A DNA stretch of 64,000 nt, from assembly GCA_023416735.1 (NCBI GenBank), contig JAEZGX010000020.1:186001-250000 (forward strand). The letters run 5' to 3'. A program made the translations under genes and the position numbers. The notes below the pieces were generated by a model, which saw nothing but the letters and a program-made list of their open reading frames with translations, was not told where the DNA came from and ran no database searches. Below, in pieces: positions 1 to 7,276 of the stretch. The first letter of the stretch is position 1. Each line of letters begins with the position of its first letter. Source of the DNA: Verrucomicrobiota bacterium (GTDB lineage: Bacteria > Verrucomicrobiota > Verrucomicrobiia > Opitutales > Opitutaceae).

Positions 1-1
1 T

Positions 2-421
2 CATGGGAAGTCGGGAGCGGTGGCGCACGGTTTGTTGAAGGATTTCGGACTGAAGGACGGCGCGGTCGGCAGCTCGGTCGGGCACGATGCGCACAACATC
101 ATCGTGGCGGGGACGAACGAAGCGGACATGCAAGTGGTGTTGGCCACGATCAAGAGACTGCGCGGCGGCGTTTGCGTGGTGCGCGGAGGAAAGGTGATCG
201 CGAGTGTGGCGCTGCCGGTGGCGGGGTTGATTTCGGATCAGCGCGCGACGGTGGTGGCGAAGGAGACGACGGCGTTGAAGAAGGCGTGGACGGCGGCGGG
301 CTGCACGCTGCCCTACATGGGCTTCAACTTGATTCCGTTGTCGGTGATTCCGGAGATTCGGATCACGGACAAGGGGTTGGTGACGGTGCCGGGGATGGAG
401 ATTTTGCCGTTGTTTGAGTGA
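2..421 (+). CDS. ade: Adenine deaminase, C-terminal fragment (5' end outside window)
   Basis: Adenine deaminase converts adenine to hypoxanthine and ammonia in purine salvage. Only the last ~139 codons are inside the window; the frame is open from base 2 and ends in TGA. The visible part matches the adenine deaminase C-terminal domain: a GLLKDFGLKDGAVGSSVGHD stretch, then HNIIVAGTNEADM, a PVAGLISD motif and the closing VIPEIRITDKGLV segment. The GTG at 20 is internal, not a start, because in-frame residues (HGKSGAVAHG) continue upstream. The metal-binding amidohydrolase barrel must lie before the window. The family call is firm; completeness of the gene cannot be judged. Confidence 0.85.
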   Translation, partial: HGKSGAVAHGLLKDFGLKDGAVGSSVGHDAHNIIVAGTNEADMQVVLATIKRLRGGVCVVRGGKVIASVALPVAGLISDQRATVVAKETTALKKAWTAAGCTLPYMGFNLIPLSVIPEIRITDKGLVTVPGMEILPLFE

Positions 422-437
422 GCGCTTTCTTTTGCTG

Positions 438-511
438 CCCGCGAAACACGCTCAAGGACGCGAAAGCGGAAAAGGTGTGAACCACGAAGGACACGAACAG
501 ACACGAAGGCG
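438..511. repeat. Intergenic repeat, CGCGAA and CACGAA types joined
   Basis: The gap before the next gene carries CCGCGAAACACG and GACGCGAAAG words, followed by ACCACGAAGGACACGAA and another ACACGAA at ~10-12-base intervals. The same short words recur in at least seven other intergenic places in this window. Function unknown. Confidence 0.6.
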
Positions 512-522
512 GACGTTAACTA

Positions 523-1500
523 ATGAAAAACAACCGACTGATGTGGGTGGTTGCGTTGCTGGCGGTGGGCGTCGCGGTGTGGCAGAGCTTTCGCGCGCGC
601 GAGTGGCGTCGCTCGATGGGTGCGCAGGCAGCAGAGCTCGAGCAGACGCGAATGGAAACGGCGGCGATGCGCGGCGAGATCGAGGAGATGCGAGAGAAAG
701 CGCAGGCGGCGGATGAGGATGTTGCGCGGTTGTTACGTGCGATCGAGACGAGTCAGGCGACGGGGCGGCAAGCGGAGATGCCGAAGTTGAGCGGCGGGCG
801 GGTGAGTCGGGCGGAGGTGGAGGAGCGGTTCCGACGCGCGCGGGAGTTGGCGAAGAGTGCCCAGGATGATGCGGCGGCGACGGAGGAGTTGCTGTGGTGT
901 TTCGATGAAGGGATGGGCTATGGCTTCAGTTTCATGGTGCTGCGCGGAGAGCTGATGGAAGCGATGGGCGAGCTGGCGAAGAGGTATCCACCGATGCGCG
1001 ACGCGATGGTGGACCGGCGCGAACGGGCGGAGCGGGATTTTTTGGCGGACGCGAAGGAGATGGACCGCGTCACGGAATTTGCGGTGTTGAGCACAAGGCT
1101 CGATGAGCGGCACCGCATCGTCGATGCCATGAGCAAACTGCCGAAAGGCGACAACCGGCGTGGGACGCTGATGAACTATGGCGGGTTCGATGAACTGCTG
1201 GAGACGCGCCGCTACGGCGAGATTGTGGCGGAGCAGTCGGGGGCAGAAATGAATCAACGATTCGAATTTAGGAAGGCGGCGGGGAACGCGAACATGACCT
1301 TAGCTGAACGAGCGGACTATCATCGCCACTTGGCCGAAGCGGCGGCAAAGAATGTCGAAGCGCTCGCCGGGGCGGGCAATTTGAACGAGGCGCGGGAACT
1401 CGCGGCGAAAATAATCGAGTTAGACGACACGCCGGAGACACGACGGGTGCTCAGCGAACGGCTAGCGCGGGCCGGGCGGGCTGAGTTGCTGGAGCGTTGA
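523..1500 (+). CDS. Membrane-anchored coiled-coil protein of unknown function
   Basis: The protein has 325 residues. Residues 5-22 form one hydrophobic segment (LMWVVALLAVGVAVW) after a short basic start, so it is either a signal anchor or an uncleaved N-terminal membrane helix. Residues ~30-75 are rich in E, A, R and Q in heptad fashion (AELEQTRMETAAMRGEIEEM) and look like a coiled coil. The remainder is alpha-helical and repeat-like, ending in a section resembling one or two TPR helices (EALAGAGNLNEARELAAKII). No catalytic motif was recognised. The gene stands alone on this strand, and its end faces the next gene with a 9-base gap. An accessory or scaffold role is possible but unproven. Confidence 0.75.
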   Translation: MKNNRLMWVVALLAVGVAVWQSFRAREWRRSMGAQAAELEQTRMETAAMRGEIEEMREKAQAADEDVARLLRAIETSQATGRQAEMPKLSGGRVSRAEVEERFRRARELAKSAQDDAAATEELLWCFDEGMGYGFSFMVLRGELMEAMGELAKRYPPMRDAMVDRRERAERDFLADAKEMDRVTEFAVLSTRLDERHRIVDAMSKLPKGDNRRGTLMNYGGFDELLETRRYGEIVAEQSGAEMNQRFEFRKAAGNANMTLAERADYHRHLAEAAAKNVEALAGAGNLNEARELAAKIIELDDTPETRRVLSERLARAGRAELLER

Positions 1501-1509
1501 AGCGGCGCT

Positions 1510-2862
1510 TCAGCGAACCGATTCAGGTGTGCGAGCGAGGCGTGCGGAGGTCGCGCGCTTCGCAGGCGGAGGTGTTTGCGCGGCGAGTTCGGCGGGTGAG
1601 GTGCCGAGAAGGTAGCGGATGAGCAGGCGGGCGTTGAGCCACTGCTGGGCGACAGCGCCGCGTTGAGTGTAGCGGCGGGCGGACGTCGTAACGGGCGCGG
1701 GAAGGGAGTGAACGCGGGTGGCGGAGCGGGCGCGCTGGAGGAGTGCGACGTCGTCGAACAAAGGCCAATCCGGAAAGCCGCCGAGGGCGTCGTAGAATTC
1801 GCGACGGATCAGAATGCCTTGTTCGCCGAAGCGCGTGAACACCGAGTCGAAACGCGTGAACCAGCCGCACGCGCGAAGGAAGAAAGACGGAGAGTCGTAG
1901 CGCAGCCGGAACGTGGCGATTTGGGCGTCGGTTTCGACGGTGAAGTGCGAGAAGAGCGTGCCGGCTTCGGGGGGAAGTTGCGTGTCGGCGTGGAGGAAGA
2001 GCAGCCAGTCGGAATCGGCAATGGCGGCGCCGGCGCGGCATTGGCGGCCGCGCCCACGGCGAGTCACGATGACGTGCGCCCCGTGCTGGGCGGCGATTTC
2101 GCGAGTGCGGTCGGTGCTTTGGGCGTCGACGACGATGAGATGGGCGCCGGGGAGGCTTTGTTGCGCGGCGTGAAGGGTGGCGCGGAGGTGTTCGGCCTCG
2201 TTGAACGTCGGGATGATGACGGTGAGCGAGTCGGTGGAGGAATTGCGCGACACGCGCGAAAGGTAGGCGCGGTAAGCTTTGGTGTTGCGGATGCCGTCCT
2301 TGGGCGTGAGCAGTTCGCGGGAGAGGCCGAGGAGCTTCGCGCGCGCGAGGGTGGTGGCGACGATCTGATTGGAGTCCCACGGAATGTTGTCGAAGAGCTC
2401 GGGCGCCTGCCGGCGGAGCGCGAGGAGGTAGTAACCTCCGTCGCTGCACGGGCCGAGCACGAGATCGGCGCGGCCGAGGCGGGCGGCGGCTTCCTGAAAG
2501 GTGGCGCGATCGAGTTCGGGGCACTCGCCGGCGATGGCGATGACCGTGGTGGCTCCGCGGGCGAAGGCGGCACCGGACGCTTTGCGCAAACGACGGCCGA
2601 GATCGCCGTCGGATTGCGGATGATAGTGACGCGAGTTGCCGAGCCAGGTGCGGATTTCTGTTTCAGCTTCCGCGGGCGTGAAATGTATTTCCACCTGCCA
2701 TGAAGGCGGAATCTCGCGGAGGTGGCGTTCGATCATGGCCCGGTAGATGTCAGCCGCTCGTTCTTCCCCCAGCTCGGAGGCGAGCGGCGTCTGCGCGAGA
2801 CCGGCGCGAGGGGCTTTAACGAAAAGCAGCACGACCGGCTGCGGCGAGGGGCGGCGATTCAT
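1510..2862 (-). CDS. Fused DUF2064 (TIGR04282-like) and GT2 (TIGR04283-like) glycosyltransferase
   Basis: The protein has 450 residues and two joined domains. Residues ~1-205 match the DUF2064 / rSAM-selenodomain-associated transferase 1 family: FVKAPRAGLAQTPLA at the nucleotide-binding start, then IAIAGECPELD and LGPCSDGGYYLLAL. Residues ~210-435 match transferase 2, a family 2 glycosyltransferase: TVIIPTFNEAEHL, VVDAQSTDRT and the acidic LFLHADTQLPP site. These two activities are normally separate neighbouring genes; here one reading frame covers both. The substrate is unknown. The ATG at 2862 is the natural N terminus. The C-terminal ~25 residues are low-complexity A/P/R-rich. The domain calls are confident; the function is not. 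Confidence 0.88.
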   Translation of the reverse strand: MNRRPSPQPVVLLFVKAPRAGLAQTPLASELGEERAADIYRAMIERHLREIPPSWQVEIHFTPAEAETEIRTWLGNSRHYHPQSDGDLGRRLRKASGAAFARGATTVIAIAGECPELDRATFQEAAARLGRADLVLGPCSDGGYYLLALRRQAPELFDNIPWDSNQIVATTLARAKLLGLSRELLTPKDGIRNTKAYRAYLSRVSRNSSTDSLTVIIPTFNEAEHLRATLHAAQQSLPGAHLIVVDAQSTDRTREIAAQHGAHVIVTRRGRGRQCRAGAAIADSDWLLFLHADTQLPPEAGTLFSHFTVETDAQIATFRLRYDSPSFFLRACGWFTRFDSVFTRFGEQGILIRREFYDALGGFPDWPLFDDVALLQRARSATRVHSLPAPVTTSARRYTQRGAVAQQWLNARLLIRYLLGTSPAELAAQTPPPAKRATSARLARTPESVR

Positions 2863-3382
2863 TGGGGGCGATGAAGCGGCGGGCGTGGAGCGAGTGTGTT
2901 TCTGAAACGTAAGACGCGGTGAGGAAAACCGCTAGTTTCGAGTGGATGAAAAGGCGGCGAGGAAGCCGTCCTTATGGGAGCGAGCGGGACGAGAGACTTT
3001 GCGAAGCGCGACGCGGAAGCGCACAGGGCGCAACTGCAGATGCTGCTCCTGGAGTTGTGGCTCGAACAGATTCATGCCGCGGCGAACCCGAGGATAGTCC
3101 CCGTGGGAAGGGGGTGGGTTCCCGCCCGGGTGCGGATGCGGGGGAGGGAAGATTCGAGCCGGCCGATTCGAGGGGAAAAAGCGCTGCGGTTGTTGGTTTC
3201 CGAGGTGCGACAATGGAGTGGTGCGGCGGACTGAGGACCGGCGCGTGCGCGATGGTGAACGGATACGGGGCGAGTATCAAAAACCGGATACGAGGTGGCG
3301 TTGCTCATCTTGGATGAGGAGCAGGTGAAGTCGGGAGGACGGTTGAAAACGGGACGATTGCGATGGCCCGCGTCGCGACCAA
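2863..3382. other. Non-coding or weakly coding spacer
   Basis: About 520 bases separate the transferase start from the palindromes before ald. Several overlapping open frames exist on both strands (for example 2974-3234 plus, 2932-3213 minus), but all are arginine/proline-rich, match no family I know, and resemble GC-driven chance frames. The plus frame at 2974 has a GAGGAAG word ten bases upstream, so a short gene cannot be fully excluded. The promoter of the minus-strand transferase should lie at the left end. Confidence 0.35.
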
Positions 3383-3401
3383 TGTAACACAATATATTAC
3401 A
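3383..3401. promoter_or_regulatory. Palindromic operator 1, TGTAA-N9-TTACA
   Basis: The 19-base word TGTAACACAATATATTACA is an inverted repeat in a strikingly AT-rich patch of an otherwise GC-rich sequence. Its reverse complement matches the second site at 3449-3467 in 18 of 19 bases. It is probably a dimeric regulator site for ald; the regulator is unknown. Confidence 0.65.
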
Positions 3402-3448
3402 ATGGATCGGTTTGGGTATGAGGATAATGAGAGGAGAGGAGGCTGAGT

Positions 3449-3467
3449 TGTAATATATTGTATTACA
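3449..3467. promoter_or_regulatory. Palindromic operator 2, TGTAA-N9-TTACA
   Basis: This second 19-base copy, TGTAATATATTGTATTACA, extends outward to a perfect 8-base inverted repeat (TTGTAATA / TATTACAA). Its centre is 66 bases from that of operator 1, about six helical turns, and it lies about 50 bases before the ald start. This suits cooperative binding on one DNA face. Confidence 0.68.
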
Positions 3468-3515
3468 ATGGGGTGAGGGATGTGTGAGAGACGCTTGCGA
3501 GGGAGAGGGGGTGGA

Positions 3516-4619
3516 ATGTGTTGGGGGATGCGGATCGGCGTGCCGAGAGAGATCAAAATCGGAGAGACGCGGGTTTCGATGACGCCGAGCTTGTGTCGGC
3601 GATGTGTGCAGTTGGGAGCGCGGGTGGTGGTGGAGCGGGGAGCCGGAGGGAGTGCGGGATTCTCGGATGCTGAGTATCGTGCGGCAGGCGCTACAATTGC
3701 GGCGTCGGCGGAGAGAGTATGGAGCGCGTCGGACCTGATTTTGAAGGTGAAGGAGCCGCTGCCGGAGGAATACGAGCGCATGGGCGAGGGCCAGACGTTG
3801 TTCACGTATCTGCATTTGGCGGCGGGGGCGGAGCTGGCGCGGGTGTTGATGAAGAAGCGAATCCTGGGAATTGCGTATGAAACGGTGGAAGGTGGCGACG
3901 GGCAGTTTCCGTTGTTGAAGCCGATGTCGCAGATTGCGGGGCGGCTCTCGATTCAGATCGGCGCGTATTTTCTGCAGACGCAGCACGGCGGATCGGGCGT
4001 ATTGCTGGGCGGGATACCGGGGACGATGCCGGGGCATGTGGTGGTGGTGGGCGCGGGAAACTCCGGTGCGCATGCCGTGCAGATGGCGGTGGGAATGGGG
4101 GCGCGGGTGACGGCTCTCGATCTGGATACGCGCAAACTGGAAGCGCTCGATATGGAGTATCGCGGACGGGTGATCACGTTGATGTCGAATCCCGGTAACA
4201 TCGAGCATGCGGTGGAGGATGCAGATCTGTTGATCGGTGCGGTGCTGATACCCGCGGCGAAGGCGCCGACGGTGGTGACGAGAAAGATGGTGGCTCGGAT
4301 GCGGCCGGGGAGCGTGATCGTGGACATCGCGATCGACCAGGGCGGCTGCATCGAAACGGTGCGGCCCACTTCACACGAGGAACCGGTGTATCGGGAAACT
4401 GGAGTCATTCACTACGCCGTGCCGAACATGCCGGCGCTGGTCGGAAGGACGTCGACGCTGGCGCTGACGCAGGCGACGGAGCCCTATGTGGCGATGCTGG
4501 TGCAGAAAGGTGTCGAGCGGGCGCTGGCGGAGCATGAGGGAATCTCGCGGGGAGTGAACACGCGCGGGGGCCGCATCGTTTACGGCGCAGTGGCTAAAGC
4601 GCTGGGGGGCCAAGTCTAG
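3516..4619 (+). CDS. ald: Alanine dehydrogenase
   Basis: The enzyme catalyses NAD-dependent, reversible oxidative deamination of L-alanine to pyruvate and ammonia, and acts in the cytoplasm. Family marks are all present: the start RIGVPREIKIGETRVSMTP, the LKVKEPLP lysine segment, TYLHLAA with the conserved histidine, the Rossmann loop VVVVGAGNSG, VIVDIAIDQGG with the catalytic aspartate, and HYAVPNMPALVGRTST. At ~367 residues it is the usual length. The ATG at 3516 is preferred because AGAGG lies seven bases upstream; the ATG at 3528 would match the family start (MRIGVP) exactly and differs by only four residues. The gene is single, and two TGTAA-N9-TTACA palindromes sit directly upstream. 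Confident call. Confidence 0.95.
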   Translation: MCWGMRIGVPREIKIGETRVSMTPSLCRRCVQLGARVVVERGAGGSAGFSDAEYRAAGATIAASAERVWSASDLILKVKEPLPEEYERMGEGQTLFTYLHLAAGAELARVLMKKRILGIAYETVEGGDGQFPLLKPMSQIAGRLSIQIGAYFLQTQHGGSGVLLGGIPGTMPGHVVVVGAGNSGAHAVQMAVGMGARVTALDLDTRKLEALDMEYRGRVITLMSNPGNIEHAVEDADLLIGAVLIPAAKAPTVVTRKMVARMRPGSVIVDIAIDQGGCIETVRPTSHEEPVYRETGVIHYAVPNMPALVGRTSTLALTQATEPYVAMLVQKGVERALAEHEGISRGVNTRGGRIVYGAVAKALGGQV

Positions 4620-4671
4620 GCAGGGCGCCGCCCGTTCGCGATTTTGAGCCTTTGGTCGATTTCGCGTCGTA

Positions 4672-6468
4672 TTGCGCCGACGAGGTTTATTGGATGCGGC
4701 GGTGTTTTCCGGCCGGCTTCTCCTGCTCATGCTAGTGCTTGCGACGGGGGCCTTCGCACAGGCGCCTGCGTCAGGCCCCTCGGCGACTGCGCTACGGGCC
4801 GGGCGTTTTACGGAGGCGTTGACACTCGCGCAGGAGCAAACGGCGGCGACGAAAGCGAAAGGCGACGAGCGCGCAGCGATTTTTTCGCTGGTGGATGAGG
4901 CACGGGCCCACGGGCAGCTGACGGATTATCCGGCGGCGCTGGCGGCCCTGCACGATGCCTTGCCGCGGGCGGAAGCGCTCTCGGATGAAGATCCGCTGGC
5001 GACGGTGGAGTTCATGCTGGGGAATATTCACGGACGGCTGCGGGAGTGGGACGAATCCCGAGACTGGCATGAAAAATCATTGGCACGGAAACGGCGGATC
5101 GGAGCCAGCGACAGCTACGCGCCGCTGGCGGGACTCGCGTTTGCAGAGTATCAACGCGGCAATTACGTGGAGGCGAAAGCCGGCTACGCGGAGGCCCTCG
5201 TGCAGGCGCGGATGCACGGCGGATTGCGGGCGATCAGCGAGATGTTGCACGGACTGGCGTTGGCGCGCTTGCAACTCGGCGAGGAGGAAGAGGCGGTCCG
5301 CAATCTGCGCGAAGCGGTGGAGCTGCGTGAGCGGATGGGCGATCCCTATTACCTCGCGAACTCTCTGGTGGAGTTGAGTGCGGTGGTGCGGAAAACGGGC
5401 GACGCGCTCGAAGCGGACGAGTTGCTTGCGCGCGCTGTGCCGCTGGCGGAACGCGTGGACTCGGCACGCATGTTGACGGCGGTGTATCGCGAAGCCGCAA
5501 AAGTGGCGGCGGAACGCGGGGAATGGAAGACGGCGTATGATTTCTACCAGAAGTTTCACGACGCCTCGCAGCGCGAGCTGGATGAAGTGCGCGCGCAAAA
5601 AGCGGCGATGCTCGCGGCGCGTTTCGAGGCAGCGCAGCGGGAGCAGCGGATCGCGACGCTGACGAAGCAGGGCGAACTGGAGGCAGCCGGACGCTCGCGG
5701 GCGGAGTGGATGCGAAATTTTTTCCTCACGATCGGCGCCGCTGCGGCGGTGACGTCGGTGCTGGCGTTTGTCGCGTATCGTTACAAACGCCAGGCGGCGA
5801 GCGCGGCGATGCTTCGCGCCGAGAAGGCGCAGCTCAGCATGCTGCGCTATCAGCTCAATCCGCACCTTTTGTTCAACACCCTGAATTCCATCCGATCGCT
5901 CGCATTGACCGATCCGGCGAAGGCGCGCGAGTTGGTGTCGCGTTTGTCGGCCTTTTGCCGGCGAACATTGATGCCGGGCGACGCACCGCTGGTGGCATTG
6001 CGTGAGGAATGGGCGGCGCTGCACGACTTCCTCGCGCTGGAGCAGGCGCGTTGGGAGGACTTGCTGGCGCTCGAGAGCGAACTCGAGCCGCGTGCCGAAG
6101 ATTTATTGGTGCCGCCGATGCTGCTGCAGCCGCTCGTGGAGAACGCGGTGAAATACGGGCAGCAGACGACGCCGCGAGATTTGCGGATCAAGCTGTCGGC
6201 GCGTGTGGCCGGGGACGCGCTCGTGTTGTCGGTCGCCAATCTCGGTCGATGGATTCCGGCGGCGCATGCGCCGCGGGAGGATTCGGCAGGCGTCGGGCTT
6301 GAAAACGTGCGGGCGCGGCTCGCGACGTTGTATGGGAACCGAGCGAGCCTCGACATAATCGAGGAAAACGGATGGGTGGTGGTGACGGTGCACATCGGGC
6401 GGGAGGCGATGCACCCGGGCAAAACGGAATCGCGGGCACGACCGCGCGGAGCGATGTCAGGTGCGTGA
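4672..6468 (+). CDS. LytS-type sensor histidine kinase with TPR sensor region
   Basis: This is the sensor of a two-component pair with the next gene. A signal-like hydrophobic N terminus ending in TGAFAQA suggests export of the sensor part. Residues ~40-330 are tetratricopeptide-like helices (for example FAEYQRGNYVEAKAGYAEAL). A membrane helix lies at ~346-369. The cytoplasmic part has the His_kinase (PF06580) phosphoacceptor motif YQLNPHLLFNTLNSIRSL near residue 394, the N box LVENAVKYGQQT and a G box GVGLENVRARLATLYG. The TTG at 4672 is the longest start; the TTG at 4690, with GAGG before it, is an alternative that keeps the signal segment. It almost abuts the regulator gene and precedes the first secretion locus. 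The signal sensed is unknown. Confidence 0.9.
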   Translation: MRRRGLLDAAVFSGRLLLLMLVLATGAFAQAPASGPSATALRAGRFTEALTLAQEQTAATKAKGDERAAIFSLVDEARAHGQLTDYPAALAALHDALPRAEALSDEDPLATVEFMLGNIHGRLREWDESRDWHEKSLARKRRIGASDSYAPLAGLAFAEYQRGNYVEAKAGYAEALVQARMHGGLRAISEMLHGLALARLQLGEEEEAVRNLREAVELRERMGDPYYLANSLVELSAVVRKTGDALEADELLARAVPLAERVDSARMLTAVYREAAKVAAERGEWKTAYDFYQKFHDASQRELDEVRAQKAAMLAARFEAAQREQRIATLTKQGELEAAGRSRAEWMRNFFLTIGAAAAVTSVLAFVAYRYKRQAASAAMLRAEKAQLSMLRYQLNPHLLFNTLNSIRSLALTDPAKARELVSRLSAFCRRTLMPGDAPLVALREEWAALHDFLALEQARWEDLLALESELEPRAEDLLVPPMLLQPLVENAVKYGQQTTPRDLRIKLSARVAGDALVLSVANLGRWIPAAHAPREDSAGVGLENVRARLATLYGNRASLDIIEENGWVVVTVHIGREAMHPGKTESRARPRGAMSGA

Positions 6469-6469
6469 T

Positions 6470-7195
6470 ATGGCGATCCCGGCTTTGATTGTTGACGATG
6501 AGGCACCCGCGCGGCGCGAGCTGGCGTTTTTGTTGCGTTCGCACCCGGAAATCGAGGTGGTGGCGCAGGTGGGAAAGTTGGCGCAGGCGGAGTTCGCGTT
6601 GCGGACGCTCCAACCGAAAGTCGTGTTTCTGGACATTCACCTGCTAGGTGAAAACGGTTTCGATCTTGTCCCGCACGTGCCGGCGACGACACGGGTGGTG
6701 TTTGTCACGGCGGACGATCGTGCGGCGGTGCGCGCGTTTCGGGTCAATGCGCTCGACTATCTCCTGAAGCCGGTGGATCCGGGGGCCCTGGCGGAAGCGG
6801 TGCGGCGAGTGCTCGGGGCAGAAGCACCGGGGAGCGACAGTCGAGCGGAGGAGCGGCTGGGTGGAGGAGACCGGGTGCTGTTGCGGGCGGATGGAGAGCA
6901 GCGGTTTGTGCGGGCCAGGGAGATCCTAGCGATCGAGGCGTGCGGGGCGTATACACGCGTGCATCTCACGGATGGCACGCGACTGCTGATATTGCGGGCG
7001 TTGAAAGCATGGGGGGAACTATTGAGCGCGGACAGTTTTGTGCGCGTTCATCGCAACGCGGTGGTTAATCTCGAGCGGGTGGATCGAGTGACGGCTGATG
7101 GCGAGGTGGAGCTTCACGGCGGAACGGTGCGGGTGGAGGCGAGCCGGCGGGAGTTGCCGGCGTTGCGGGCGAGGCTGGCGGCACTTCGCCTTTAA
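6470..7195 (+). CDS. LytTR-type response regulator
   Basis: This DNA-binding partner of the preceding kinase has an N-terminal receiver domain (residues ~1-115: IVDDEAPARRELAFLL, phospho-acceptor VVFLDIHLLGENGFDL, LDYLLKPVD) and a C-terminal LytTR domain (~135-240: FVRAREILAIEACGAYTRVH, FVRVHRNAVVNLERV). The chosen ATG at 6470 has AGG eight bases before it and starts one base after the kinase stop; a GTG at 6461 would give an eight-base overlap. LytTR proteins bind short repeated sites. The nearest downstream target is tpsA1, ~80 bases after the stop on the same strand, so this pair may control it or be cotranscribed with it. The target is inferred. Confidence 0.93.
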   Translation: MAIPALIVDDEAPARRELAFLLRSHPEIEVVAQVGKLAQAEFALRTLQPKVVFLDIHLLGENGFDLVPHVPATTRVVFVTADDRAAVRAFRVNALDYLLKPVDPGALAEAVRRVLGAEAPGSDSRAEERLGGGDRVLLRADGEQRFVRAREILAIEACGAYTRVHLTDGTRLLILRALKAWGELLSADSFVRVHRNAVVNLERVDRVTADGEVELHGGTVRVEASRRELPALRARLAALRL

Positions 7196-7220
7196 CCGAC
7201 CATTCGTGAGTAAAATCATG

Positions 7221-7238
7221 CCGCTCGCTCATGAGCGG
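7221..7238. promoter_or_regulatory. Small inverted repeat before tpsA1
   Basis: CCGCTC-GCTCAT-GAGCGG forms a perfect six-base inverted repeat about 40 bases before the tpsA1 start. It has no T-run, so it is not an intrinsic terminator; it could be an operator or chance. Confidence 0.3.
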
Positions 7239-7276
7239 TTGATAATGGCGTGGCGGCGCCATCCGCTGGCGGTTCC

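Noticed and set aside
438..511. CRISPR-like look of the short periodic repeats
   Set aside because: Units are only 6-8 bases with no constant repeat/spacer lengths and no cas genes are present.
2932..3317. Overlapping small frames on both strands before ald
   Set aside because: Arginine/proline-rich and mutually contradictory; no recognisable family or convincing start.
7221..7238. Hairpin before tpsA1 as a terminator of the LytR gene
   Set aside because: Six-base stem and no T-run; too weak to call a terminator.
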